A stretch of DNA of 64,000 nucleotides from Astropecten irregularis (Eukaryota > Echinodermata > Asteroidea > Paxillosida > Astropectinidae): assembly GCA_963971285.1 (NCBI GenBank), contig OZ020260.1:5118798-5182797 (forward strand). Reading direction: 5' to 3'. Made by a program: the position numbers and the translations under genes. Below, one piece after another: positions 1 through 9,872 of the stretch; within the stretch, counting starts at the first letter, position 1; every line of letters begins with the position of its first letter. The notes beneath the pieces were generated by a model. It ran no database searches, was not told where the DNA came from, and saw only the letters and a program-made list of their open reading frames with translations.

Positions 1-53
1 AGTGTCTATTTCACTGTCCCAAAGGCCAGAGGGGGGCACCCTGATTCTTGAAA

Positions 54-1514
54 TCACGTCGCTCCAGGTTGGGTGTGAGATGGTGGCACAGCAGGCTGTG
101 CTTGGCCTACTCCTTGCTGTTGTGCATCCTGTTGCTGCTGTTGTTGTTGCTGCAGCAGCAGCTGTTGCTGTTGGGCTGCCTGAACGGCCTGAAGCTGCAC
201 CCACTCCTGCTGTTCGATGACGGCTTGCTCCTCTCTCGCCTGGATAATCCCAGAAAAACCAACAAGAAAAAAACAGATCCTCTGAAATATCCACTACTGA
301 ATAACACATCATGGCTTTTAAAGGTTTACAGAAATCAAGACTCATAATGACGTTACATACATCTATATTGTTATACAACTCAACCTGTCCAGTATCATTG
401 TTTGTGCTGAAAATAATATTGTATTGTATATAAAAAATAAAGGAGGTACGGTATTTTAGACCCATAAATTAGCACCCCACTTTTTGCTATAAAAAACCTT
501 ACTACGTCACATGAAGAATGCCATGCAGTACACTGTATATACAAGTCGCAAATCTGCCAACCCCACATTTTTGTTCAAATCAACAAGCAAAATCCAACAT
601 ACAGCATCTTAAGAATAGAGGACTGACATAAATCAGAAGGAAGTAATATAACATCCTCATTGGCACCAACCTTAGCAAAGAGTGCCTCCTGTTGCCGGAG
701 CAACTCCTCCACAGGGATACCCAGGTTCTCCAGCCTGTTGCTGGCCCGCCTCTTCTTAGCTGCGACCGTCTTGCACTCTTCCAGGACAGATTTGCAGTCC
801 TCCAGGTAGGCACTGAAGCCCAGGCTATCCAAGGCTAAAAAACAAAAACGGAAACGTTTTTTCTCCACACTATAAACACCTGCGGGCTCGACCTTAGCAC
901 TAGCCTGGCGGTCATTGTCTAGTAATTCTGCGACGCCACGACGGGCTAGTAAAACACACCACTTTGATAGCCCGGCGGACTAGTAACAAATGTAGTTCAA
1001 ACACAGTACATTCCAAACAGTTCTAGTTGATTTTCGAACATGGATGGAGTCTTCCATGGCACAAACAATTTTCAACTGGATTCCGTTACATATCATGACC
1101 ACTCTGACAACTCTGGGACTGCCAAGTTGCGTCATGTTTAATAATTACCATGTTAATCCCAGTTCCCCCAGCCCCATTCTTCCCCACGCCTTTGTTGTTG
1201 TCCACCTTCCATCTTGCCTATCCCAGACCCCTCTTTTCTCTTACCACACTTGCCTACTCTCACCCCCCCCCCCCCCCCCCCCCATCACACCAACCTGCTA
1301 GGACGTGCTCTGGTGAGATGGTCTTCTTCAGACTCTTGTTACACATCTCATTGGCCTCCGACGACACCAGGTGGATGAACTCAGTACAGCAGTTGAGGAT
1401 GAGCTCCCGTGAGTCGTTAGAGACCCGCACCGACGGCAGCAGCTCTTTGATCATCTTGTTGAGGGCCGCCCGGGGCACGCTCAGATCGTCCTCCGGCGTG
1501 CCACTCTCCGCCAT
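54..1514 (-). CDS. DR1: DR1 / NC2-beta, TBP-binding transcription repressor (3 coding exons)
   Basis: Exons, in transcript order: 1295-1514, 671-834, 54-239; together 570 nt, 189 aa plus stop. Exon 1 carries the NC2-beta histone fold, with residues such as VPRAALNKMIKELLP, TEFIHLVSSEANE and KTISPEHV. Exon 2 carries ECKTVAAKKRRAS, NRLENLGIP and EELLRQQEALFAK. Exon 3 begins AREEQAVIEQQEWVQLQ and runs into a glutamine-rich stretch. Introns are GT-AG in phases 1 and 0. In the family, DR1 pairs with DRAP1 (NC2-alpha) through the histone fold, clamps TBP on DNA and blocks TFIIA/TFIIB entry. The vertebrate protein is about 176 aa and ends in an acidic D/E tail; this one ends in HTQPGAT without that tail, so an alternative last exon left of the window is possible. 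The start at 1514 follows family length and lies in an AGATGGCGG context. Confidence 0.95.
1263..1283. repeat. C21 homopolymer just inside DR1 intron 1
   Basis: An uninterrupted run of 21 C on the plus strand. On the DR1 sense strand it is a G run starting 11 nt into intron 1 (donor at 1294/1293). G runs close to 5' splice sites can act as intronic splicing enhancers; that role is inference. Length variation between individuals, or sequencing error, is likely here. Confidence 0.9.
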
Positions 1515-1648
1515 CTCTCAGTCTCAGAGGGGTCGAGGAGGGGAAGTTGGTTGGGTACAACTTGTCAGAAACTTATAGAAGAGAATAGGAAGGAATAGAG
1601 TCAATACCTCCACACTTCTGCCTGGTTGGACATTACCAGAAACAATCC

Positions 1649-1827
1649 AATAGCACTCCGCACTTACGCTATTAAAAAATAGCACACAAGATCTCGGGCA
1701 AATTACATTGCAAACATGCAAACATGTGGTATGTGCGTGTGCATACATGGTGTACACTACGTGCGTGAGTCAATGTTTGTCTGACATTCGGGGACTCGTG
1801 TGACATCATTAGTGCGGAGCGCTATTG
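1649..1827. mobile_element. Short inverted-repeat element, 'GCTCCGCACT' family, DR1 upstream
   Basis: Starts CAATAGCACTCCGCACTTA and ends TAGTGCGGAGCGCTATTG, so the two ends are imperfect inverted repeats of about 20 bp. Inner inverted motifs read TCGGGCAAATTACATT and AATGTTTGTCTGACATT. Related copies lie at 1984-2134, 28086-28247 and 50047-50251. No coding capacity, so it looks like a non-autonomous DNA transposon (MITE). It lies about 135 bp upstream of the DR1 start codon and may overlap its promoter or 5' UTR. Confidence 0.75.
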
Positions 1828-1983
1828 AAAGATGACAGAGAGTATTAATCAATATACAGGAAAATAAGATAAATAAATAATTTCGAATGCCACCATGACG
1901 GACCATAATACTAGACCTAGTTGATACTCTGTTTTGAAGAACACACCTTCTGTTTCAACTTAATAACACAACCACTATTTTGG

Positions 1984-2134
1984 CAATAGGGCTCCGCGCT
2001 CGTGATGTCACATTCAGATGTTCAGACAAACAAGTCGCATGTTGCCCAATTAACTTACACGTAAACGTTGTGAAATTTGTCCGAACATCCGGGTATTTAT
2101 ATTCTATAAATAGCTCGAGCGCGGAGCCCTATTG
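1984..2134. mobile_element. Second 'GCTCCGCACT'-family MITE
   Basis: Starts CAATAGGGCTCCGCGCTCG and ends CGAGCGCGGAGCCCTATTG, a perfect terminal inverted repeat of 19 bp. It contains TGATGTCACA just inside the left end, where the copy at 28086 has a perfect palindromic TGACGTCA (CRE-like). Lies between DR1 and GORAB. Confidence 0.8.
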
Positions 2135-2664
2135 TAAAGTTCTGGACCCCTCTGTGTTTTTACCACATGCCGGAATGACCGTAGGCGTAATACATTCCGT
2201 TGTGCATGTTGTGCATGTGATCAAAACATAGGGAGGGGGGGGGTCGTGAACTTTACAATCGGCACTATTTTCAGCTTTTGGGAGACATCAGGGTCAGGGA
2301 TGAAGTCAATATTATTTCTTTAAAAAAAACACATTTGGAATGACCATCATTTGGGAGAGTTAGTCATTTTAATTTTCACAAGAGGGCGCCCTACACATCA
2401 ACAATGCCATGCCAAAAACTGGCTCTGCATCCTGAACAGTGAAATGGTTAGCTAAATTGTTAGCCCTGATCGAAGACATCGAGAACATTGTAACATCGCC
2501 CCCTCAACTCATAATCATCCAAGGAACATAACTGTAACACTAGCATGGCACAGAATCGTGGCTTAATCATGCAAATACCTGTCAAACATCTTTACAATTT
2601 GCTTACCTAGTACAACGCACTGCGTAGGGAACCAACTCGCTGCATGTAATGTCAACACACATGG

Positions 2665-2906
2665 CGCGGACAACCAACTCAATGCTTAGCACAAAAATTT
2701 GCTAAGCATGACATTTCACTCTTAATAAAAACAGGGTTAACAACCAAATATCCATGTGTTGTGTATCGCTTTTGATTGTTCTTTGGCTGTTGTTGACTGA
2801 CCATGAACATCAAATGGAATTTTTAACTGTGGTTTGTTTTATTGGGCGAGACATTTTTGGGCTAAGCAAATTTTTGTGCTAAGCAGCGCCGTGGAATCGG
2901 CCCCAG
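2665..2906. mobile_element. MITE, 'GGGGCCAATTTCAT...GCTTAGCAC' family
   Basis: Left part carries GCTTAGCACAAAAATTTGC and right part TTTTTGTGCTAAGCAGC followed by GGAATCGGCCCC. The middle has the family core TTGTTCTTTGGCTGTTG and GACCATGAACATCAAATGG. At least ten related full or partial copies occur in the window, the best ones at 24780-25032, 32211-32588, 46268-46500, 59771-60007, 63402-63637 and 63744-63987. Confidence 0.75.
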
Positions 2907-3533
2907 ATGAGCTCTACTCTTGAGGGCGCTATTCAGAAACTGTGAACGTGGCACCTGCAAAAACTTCTTTTTGGTTGCACAGGAAAAATCAACATACCAC
3001 TTCAACTTGCAGCTGAATTGAAAGCTGCAAAATCTGTGTGCGTGGCATTGCCACGCCAGTAGATTTGGTAAGTTTTGCCACTTTATATTGCAGATTTTCA
3101 CATGAAAAAAGAAAGAGTTTTGCAGCTTATTTGTTTACTGTCTAAGTTAAGTAACACAACAACACTAGGCCTAACTAGTATTAACTATTAACATTAACAG
3201 TCGCTTAGTCGACTCGAGTCGAGAGTAGACTTCCAACCTAGACAGTTGAGACTTTATTTAGTTTTTATACCTCCATGGTTTAGTACACTCAGGGTAGCTG
3301 GCATCCATGAAGAGTCATATTTAGGTTAGTTAGTTTACTATAGAAGCTGGGTACCAGCTGCTCTGAGCATGCTGAGTGTACTAAACTGAGGTAGGCCTAA
3401 CCCCATTACTCTGACCCATTACTTTTAGACTACAATGATTCATGTTTGGTCATTTTAGGGGTTTAGACTTAAGTGACTGCACAACCAGTTGACTGGTTGT
3501 GCACAAAGGGAATGCGGGGTTAGTGTGATTTAG

Positions 3534-4075
3534 GGTAACGGTTTACAAGCAGGTCCGATACCTATAAAGGGAAAAAAAAAATTAAAAAATAGTTTCTACT
3601 GTTCCAAAATGATACTTTTTACTTTCAGCAAATGTTCCTGAGTCCTTAAATCCCCAGATAGAAGAATTTTGTGCAACATTTCAGAGTAAAAATATAATTT
3701 TCTTACATGTTTGTTGCAAACTTCAAAACAGCCCATCAGCCATTTTGTCTGGTCTGGCTTGTCAAGTTTAGTCTGGTACCTACAAAGTACAACCAACGCG
3801 TTGCAGCGTATTGAAAGTCCACACAATGAGAGCAGACACTAGACCATATTTTCGTCTGCGCTGCGCGTCTAGTCTGCGGCCGTAATTACGTGTGTTCATT
3901 ACTGTTTTTACCCCATAATTTCCCTCAAAAATCAAAGCCCTGCCCTCTTTCCACAAATTTAACCTTGTTAATATTATTGACATGATACCACGAACGTATA
4001 TTTAGGTAACTTTCTTTATAATTTTTTTTTTTTTATTCCCTTTATAGGTATCGGACCTGCTTGTAAACCATTACC
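3534..4075. mobile_element. hAT-like non-autonomous DNA transposon with 8-bp target duplication
   Basis: Terminal inverted repeats of about 38 bp: the left end reads GGTAACGGTTTACAAGCAGG and continues TCCGATACCTATAAAGGG; the right end is its complement with one mismatch. Both ends are flanked by the identical octamer TGATTTAG (3526-3533 and 4076-4083). An 8-bp duplication is the hallmark of hAT transposition. The 542-bp element has no transposase frame. Diverged relatives lie at 13905-14555 and 51765-52276. Confidence 0.85.
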
Positions 4076-4483
4076 TGATTTAGTCCATAAGGATTATTTT
4101 CAGACATGGCTTCTACAGTAAACTTACTCACCTAAATATGTTGACCAGTTGTGATTGCCTCTTCAATATTAGCATTATAGCAAGGTTAAATTTGTGAAAA
4201 GACGGCAGGGCAGAGCTTCGATTCTCGAGGGAAAGTTGCTTAACTCTATACATGTAGTTTTAGAAACAACCTGTCCTTTCCTTTATAGTTTTGGGATGTC
4301 CACAATTACAGTTTATTACTTGTATTGGTAACATTTTGTAGAACACTGAAAAGGTATAGGGTGCTTACCACTGCTAATGTAAAGCATTTCAGATAAATTA
4401 TACTGTAGCTAATGCAGACATTTTAAAACATTAAAACTGACTTTTTTGTTCTCAATAATTATTGATATCTAGCAGCTGCCACA
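4076..4483. other. GORAB upstream region
   Basis: No gene. Holds the right target duplication of the hAT-like element, then an inverted fragment related to the interior of the same family (about 4170-4310: AAGGTTAAATTTGTG and CGATTCTCGAGGGAAA). The last ~170 bp before the GORAB start codon show no repeat match and should contain the 5' UTR and promoter, but I see no clear TATA box or initiator. Confidence 0.5.
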
Positions 4484-7400
4484 ATGGAGTGGTCAGGATT
4501 TACAGATGACCAGCTGAGAGAGCTCAAGTCCGAGCCAGGTAAATATTTATCTATAATCATCAAACTGACCTGGATTGGTTTTAGTCATTGAAAAGTGCAC
4601 AAAGAAAAATGTGACTGGAGCAGTATTCAAATTTGCGACACCCGGAGCACCTCACAAGTGCTTCACCAATTAGCTTTGGCAATTAACATTGAACAATACA
4701 TGTATCTGGAACGCTGAATTCTTTCACTGTACGTAAACATCAAAACATGACTTCTCCAGACTAAAGACACTGTTGCTAATGCTATATCACATGATTTGGG
4801 GCAAGCTTTTACTTTCATAGTTGCATAACAGGCGAGATGTAAAAGTATTGCTATGTAAAAGCTAGCCCTGAAATAATGTGCCATAGCAATATAGTCTGTA
4901 GTCTGGGAAATTGAAACTGAGGTTGTTTATGTGCAATGAAAGAAATCTGTGTACCAGATACTAGCTATTCAGATTTAACTCGCAAAATGCTTATTCAGCT
5001 ATATCCAGCAAAGTTAATATTTGACAGAGTGTAAATCGAACGACCCAGATGTGATTCCAAGCTTCAGCAGCATGAAATGAAAGACCTTTTGGTTCTCACT
5101 GTTGCAATTTGTTGGAGTTAGCAGACTCTGTCTTTTTCTGCTTTTGCATCATTTCAGGCCTGGAAACTTCCCCCCAGGCAACAGATTGCCCTCCTCTTGA
5201 TTTTCGAAAACATTTCCACATCCATGGTATGCATCTTCTGGTTTTCTTTCCTTTTGCCTGGTTACCGTCAAGACCCCCAGACCAGCAGCCATCCCTCCCG
5301 AAAACCTGCCACAGAGAGCCACGGTCAGCGTGCCAGAGCCATGAACACCAGACCACGGCCGCAGAGAGGGAGAGGCGGAAGGCCGCCTCCAGGCCACAAC
5401 CGCCCAGCGGAATCACAGCCTCCTCTGCTCCAGGAGAGCCAGATGCTCTCCAAACCGAAACAGCAACAAGAGCAAAGAAGGGGCCATCAGCGAGCAACGG
5501 CGACGGAGACGCCCAGGCAGGATGACGGGCAATCCAATCACGATGGGACAAAACAGCCAGAGCCCAAGGAGAGTCCAGCTCCAGAATCGAAAACGTCAGC
5601 TGGAAGACCCGCGGTAGAGGCCACGCCAGAGAAGCCAAAAGCAGACAAGCTGATAGACAACAGCGTGGCATTAGGGAAAGAGCTAGATGAGAAAGAGGGA
5701 TTGAGGTGTGTCCTTTATCTCATTAACTCATTATCAAGACATTACTTCCTGAAGAAATTACTTAGCGTTCCCCGTTCTCTCATTTGGACAATATTGCAGC
5801 TTGAGAAACTACAAATATGGTATCATTCAAACAGTACCTGTGTACATTTTTTTCAATCGGATTCCTTGTATCTACCATTATTTGTTCGCAGCCGGGAGCT
5901 GAGCAAACTGGAGGAGTTCCAGCAACAGCAGAAGGAGATCGAGGACGAGAACCAACGCAAGAAGAACCTTCTGGCAATAGCAATCGCCGACAGGTCAGAC
6001 AATTTGATAGTTTCTCAGGATTTGCTTGGAGTTAGGAGGGCGTGACGCATTTCGGTCCTAGCCGGATCTTTCTCAAAGAGATCTTTCTCAGTATTTGTTC
6101 CGATTCAGTGAAATGAACTTCTCAATGTTAGGATGGCCTGACATTTTGATCCTTGCAGGATCTTCCTCTCTCTTTTGTGGCCTCTGAGAAAGACCCTGCT
6201 AGGATCAAACCATGAGGCCCTCCTCACAAAATGATGAGCAGCTTGAAGCAGAACTTGCATTAATCATTGGATACTGTCATCTTCTTGCCATCTCCTTTGA
6301 TTCTTATGCAGAAAGAAGAAAACTCAGGCAGAAGTGAAACGACTGGCCTTCATCCAGAAGGAGCTATCGAAAATTGAGGTGTTCCTGACCACCGACGTCA
6401 ACATCCTCCGCGACAAGATCGAGGAGGCGAGCCGGAGCTACTCAGAGGCACAGTACGTGAATCCTTATTCATTCATTCATTATTCACCTGCCATTATTTA
6501 TCTGGGGGTCAGTCTATGGAAGTCTGTTAACTGATTTCTAGTCGAGTCCTTTGGGAGAAGACAAGGAAGGAACTTTGAGGAAGTAATAACTATATTGATA
6601 ATAATTTGGGAGGCTCGTGCTTACTCACACCTGGGGCACTGAAATGTGAAGGATGCGGCTGTCAGTCCTTGGCTGCCAGCTGCATCAACCCTTGTATGAC
6701 CACAGAGCACATTCGAGATCAAAGGTGTTTGATTTTAATGCAGGGCTAGGGAGGAAATCAGAGATCCCGGAGAGAATCCCTCCTGGCACTGGATAGAACC
6801 AATGCACAACTCTAACCACATATGACTTAAGTGGGAATCGAACCCAGGCCACTCATGAGAGATGAGTGCTTGATGCATTTGCCACCAATGCCCCCATCCC
6901 TGATATCAAACAAACGTAGAAACAGGAGGAAAACCCAAGATAATAATCTGTGGGTTGGAAACCCTTAAGATCAATCAAGGACTGAAAATCTCTATCCACA
7001 TATTTGGCCTTTAATAGTGGATCGGATTCGGAAACCGGAAAAACCCTCCTCCACTTAAAGGTACAATACATGATTGGTAAAGGTCAAAGGACAGCACTCA
7101 TACTTTGTCTGATCAAACATGTACATGACATAAAAAACATGTGAAAATTTGAGCTCAATCGGACATCTGAGTCACGAGAAAATAGCGAAAACCTGACTCA
7201 TTTTTCTTATAAAACATGAAGAATTGTTTTGATCTTACCCCGAGATCAAATCCGGCTATTCAATGTGTCCTTATTTGCTGTTTCGATTCTTACTTGCTTC
7301 ATTTTGGCCTTGATCAGGAAGCGGTATAACAAAGCAGAGGAGGAGTTTGTGGCTGCCAAGATCCACCTGCACAAGACCTCGGAGCTCAAGGAAGCCCTGA

Positions 7401-7963
7401 CCGAGCACCTCTGCACCATCATCCGGGAGAATGAGCTGCGCAAGTCCAGGAAGCTAGAAGAGCTGGTGGAGAAGCTGGACGTGGACAACCTGGCCTCCTT
7501 CGAGGCTGAATTGGAGGCGGAGGCTGCCAAGAAGGCCGAGAGGCAGCGGAAGGCAGCATCGCCCTCCTCCTCCTCCCCCCTGGCAAGCCCTTCCTCAGAA
7601 AACCCAAAGGGGACCCCATCAGTCTCCTCCACTGGCGATACACCAGTCTCACCGAAGGACAAACCTCCTCAGGAACCCACCAATCCCACTTCTGACACCG
7701 AGACTACAGATTCATCATCTCCTCTGCCGAACACGACGCCTGAGGTAGAGGCCAAGGATCCTGCTACTACCAGCTCAGCGCCGTGTCAGAGTTCATCAAC
7801 ATCTTCCTCGGGTGCTGTCACGCAACACCAGGTAGAAGCACAGCCGAGTTCAACCTCACACAGAACTTCCACGGGAGAAGGTGAGGATATTGGGAAACTA
7901 GAACCAAATGGACAGACGGCCACCTTGAATGATGATTCTGGTCATCAAGTACAACAAGCTTAG
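4484..7963 (+). CDS. GORAB: GORAB, RAB6-interacting golgin (5 coding exons)
   Basis: Exons 4484-4538, 5273-5705, 5892-5993, 6312-6452, 7318-7963; 1377 nt, 458 aa. The start MEWSGFTDDQLRELK matches the conserved GORAB opening (W-x-GF-acidic-L-x-x-LK). Residues 1-160 then form a low-complexity P/Q/R/T linker. About residues 163-310 are the conserved coiled-coil core, with ENQRKKNLLAIAIADR, TQAEVKRLAFIQKELSKIE, AEEEFVAAK and the signature LTEHLCTIIRENELRKSRK. The last ~150 residues are S/T/P-rich. Human GORAB is about 394 aa; the excess here is in the linker and tail. In the family it acts at the trans-Golgi (COPI scaffold, RAB6 and ARF5 binding) and at the centriole. Exon 2 is placed at 5273 because only that acceptor keeps the phase-1 frame after exon 1 without a 46-nt intron. 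Confidence 0.93.
4540..4700 (-). mobile_element. Degenerate tRNA-derived SINE in GORAB intron 1
   Basis: Shares with the better copy at 11464-11612 the segments GGATTGGTTTTAGTCATTG, AAAAGTGCACAAAGAAAAA and ACTGGAGCAGTATTCAAAT (decayed B box). The tRNA-like head, on the minus strand, is eroded. Confidence 0.55.
4750..4905. mobile_element. Inverted-repeat element, related to the one at 17675-17870
   Basis: Left part TCTCCAGACTAAAGACACTG and GCTATATCACATGATTTGG; right part GCCATAGCAATATAGTCTG then TAGTCTGG. It is a decayed copy of the element in KIF14 intron 4, whose 27-bp arms are still perfect. Lies in GORAB intron 1. Confidence 0.6.
6025..6250. mobile_element. Inverted-repeat element with 'GATCCTAGCAGGATC' hairpin ends, GORAB intron 3
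   Basis: Left end TTGGAGTTAGGAGGGCGTGA then GGTCCTAGCCGGATC and TTTCTC; right end GAGAAAG, CCCTGCTAGGATCAAA and GAGGCCCTCCTCAC in inverse order. A further internal copy of the end (GTTAGGATGGCCTGACA) sits near 6127. The same terminus recurs at 19800-19900, 20405-20470, 23725-23840, 53405-53510 and 60620-60690. No coding capacity. Confidence 0.7.
7056..7317. mobile_element. Truncated MITE ('GTACAATACATGATTGGT' family) against GORAB exon 5
   Basis: Begins TTAAAGGTACAATACATGAT, then the family text TTTGTCTGATCAAACATGTA, GAGCTCAATCGGACATCTGA and TTTTGATCTTACCCCGAGAT. The similarity stops about 70 bp before the exon 5 acceptor at 7316-7317. It lacks the right terminus seen in the complete copy at 61415-61772. 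Confidence 0.7.
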
Positions 7964-8305
7964 ACAGTGGATGCAGTAGAAACCTGATGATGGTTTATGT
8001 CTAACCTTGTTGCAACCCTGAGAATACCTTGTGCTATTTGTATTCAAGATGCTGCAGGAATTGTGACCCGCTTCATGTATTTTCGACGATCTAGATCACA
8101 GAAAATGTCCGAGTAAAGACCAAAAATAGATCAGTCTGCTTTGTAGACACCTCTACAGTGTTTCCATCCAAAAATAGATACCCATTTAAAAAAAGATTAT
8201 GGAAAAAATTGTATGATTTCAGCTGGTTATCTTAGTTGTGATCTGTGTGTAGTGAATGTGGGTGGCCATGGTTAGAGTAGATTTGCAGATCACATCTACT
8301 GTTAG

Positions 8306-8311
8306 AATAAA
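8306..8311 (+). terminator. Candidate poly(A) signal for GORAB
   Basis: AATAAA 343 bp after the GORAB stop codon, the first canonical hexamer on that strand. An alternative AATAAA lies at 9774-9779, but that would run into the convergent TYW3 3' end. No T/GT-rich downstream element stands out, so this is a candidate only. Confidence 0.35.
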
Positions 8312-8496
8312 AAGTTAACCACCATTGTCACTCATTTGTAAAGGCAGCAAAATGGACTTTTCCAGACAATCAGTAATTGCTCAGTGATGCTTGAATGGAT
8401 TGACTAAAAATCATATACAGTAGCTGAAAAAATACATTTTCTTTTGATATATATATTTTTAAAATTGGTATCGTTTTTTGGGGGCACAATGTATAA

Positions 8497-8870
8497 TATT
8501 AAAGGTACTATCATTCTTTGGTAGCATACCGAAACACAAATCTTCACAGATTTACCTATATCAAAAATACCGGGTATAAATATGGTGCTGGTAGAAACAT
8601 ACTGTTACAATGTTTCTGCCTGAAATGCTGTATTTATCCAGAAAAGAGTAAAACAAATTGACCAAAAACAATTTTGATCTTCGGTAGATCAAAAATCCTG
8701 TGAAAAGATTTTAAAATACAGTGGGCATTTTTACAGTTTTCTAAAAAAAAAAATGGGCACCGTATAATACTGGGAATTTCACAGATGACTGTGACTGAAT
8801 CTTCCTTGATATTTTTGTCCACGAAATTTGTAGGTCTTTGAAAAAACCAAAGTATGAAATTACCTTTAAA
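8497..8870. mobile_element. MITE, 'AAAGGTAGTATCATACTTTGGT' family
   Basis: Left end TTAAAGGTACTATCATTCTT; right end AACCAAAGTATGAAATTACC and TTTAA, an inverted repeat. The middle has TGAAATGCTGTATTTATCCA, GTAAAACAAATTGACC and ATTTTTGTCCACGAA. Other copies: 33098-33465, 34338-34712, 58765-59127, with fragments at 19255-19425, 24405-24500, 30955-31060, 38728-38825, 47585-47827, 54100-54320 and 61772-62005. Confidence 0.75.
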
Positions 8871-9387
8871 CAGAAACTGCCAACTGCGAAATATTAACAA
8901 ATTTCCAGCAATAAGGATCAAGTTGTACTTTGTGTGTGCCAACCATCTCAGAACCTTGCATGAAATGTAAATAATATTTATTTTTGCTTAGGAATACAGT
9001 GTACCTTTATATCTAGACAAAATATCCAGACTCTATTTTGTAGTACAATTTCAGATTTTTCAATTTTTTTTATCCACGAGTACAAGAAAAATAGAGGAAG
9101 TGCAAGAATTTCAGTATATTTTTCTTTTATTCATACACTTTATTACAGGCAATACTTAAAAATGCAGATGAAATTTATATAAAACTGTTTATTATTAGTT
9201 ATGCTTTTTTTTATAAAACTGAGTTTATCTACCTAATTCTAAGGGTGCTTTTACATAGGATATTTAAGTTGATAATTATGTTCTGTATTTTTATTATAAA
9301 CCCTTACCCACATGCATATTGCTATTTACCACATTATGATTTTTCCAGTGGTAAGTGTGGTATCCTGAATACCACAATACAGTGTGA
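8871..9387. other. Convergent 3' flank of GORAB and TYW3
   Basis: AT-rich, no gene or recognisable repeat apart from the end of the preceding element. TTTATT hexamers (AATAAA on the minus strand) at about 9127 and 9140 are possible but distant TYW3 poly(A) signals. Confidence 0.4.
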
Positions 9388-9480
9388 CTGAATCATAAAC
9401 CATGCATTACCACACAAACCACAGTGGTATATTCAATACACCACTGTGGTTTGTGTGGTAATGCATGGTTTATGATTCAG
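9388..9480. repeat. Perfect 41-bp inverted repeat with 11-nt loop
   Basis: Arms 9388-9428 and 9440-9480 are exact reverse complements (the left arm starts CTGAATCATAAACC and ends CCACAGTGGT). The loop is 9429-9439. A transcript from either strand would form a very stable hairpin. The neighbouring 100 bp is rich in GTGGTA and its complement, which suggests a larger, older palindromic element. Confidence 0.95.
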
Positions 9481-9872
9481 TTCCCCTGTGGTAGTGTGTG
9501 GTAAACAGGTCTTGTATTGTAGTGGGGCAGTCACATACACTGTCCCAGACAGTCCGTAAAATATGTGCATTGGATGTACATGTACATTTTGTTGTTTGGG
9601 AAATGTGTTGTAACTTGTAGCACAATTTCCGCTGAAATTTTGTACACAAAATCCCATAGGCTGGCTATCTGAAAAGGTTCATAAAACCCAAAACTTAAGA
9701 TCATGTACGATAAAAAAGTATACTACATTTGTATTTTCTTTTTTAGTTTAATAGAGTTAATTTTATAACTTAAGCAATAAAATGGACATATTGAACTGGA
9801 GTCTTAGGCTTGAAATGAATGAAAGTATACATGGGGGACTGTGATGCTTTACAGGAAACGATTCTCTCGATG

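Noticed and set aside
5158-5226. Extra GORAB exon between exons 1 and 2 (frame GLETSPQATDC...)
   Set aside because: It keeps phase, but would need a 46-nt intron before 5273. Direct splicing 4538 to 5273 is in frame and gives SEPDPQ, closer to the family.
5096-5671. 191-aa minus-strand ORF
   Set aside because: It is the antisense shadow of GORAB exon 2, which is GC-rich and low in stops. No family resemblance.
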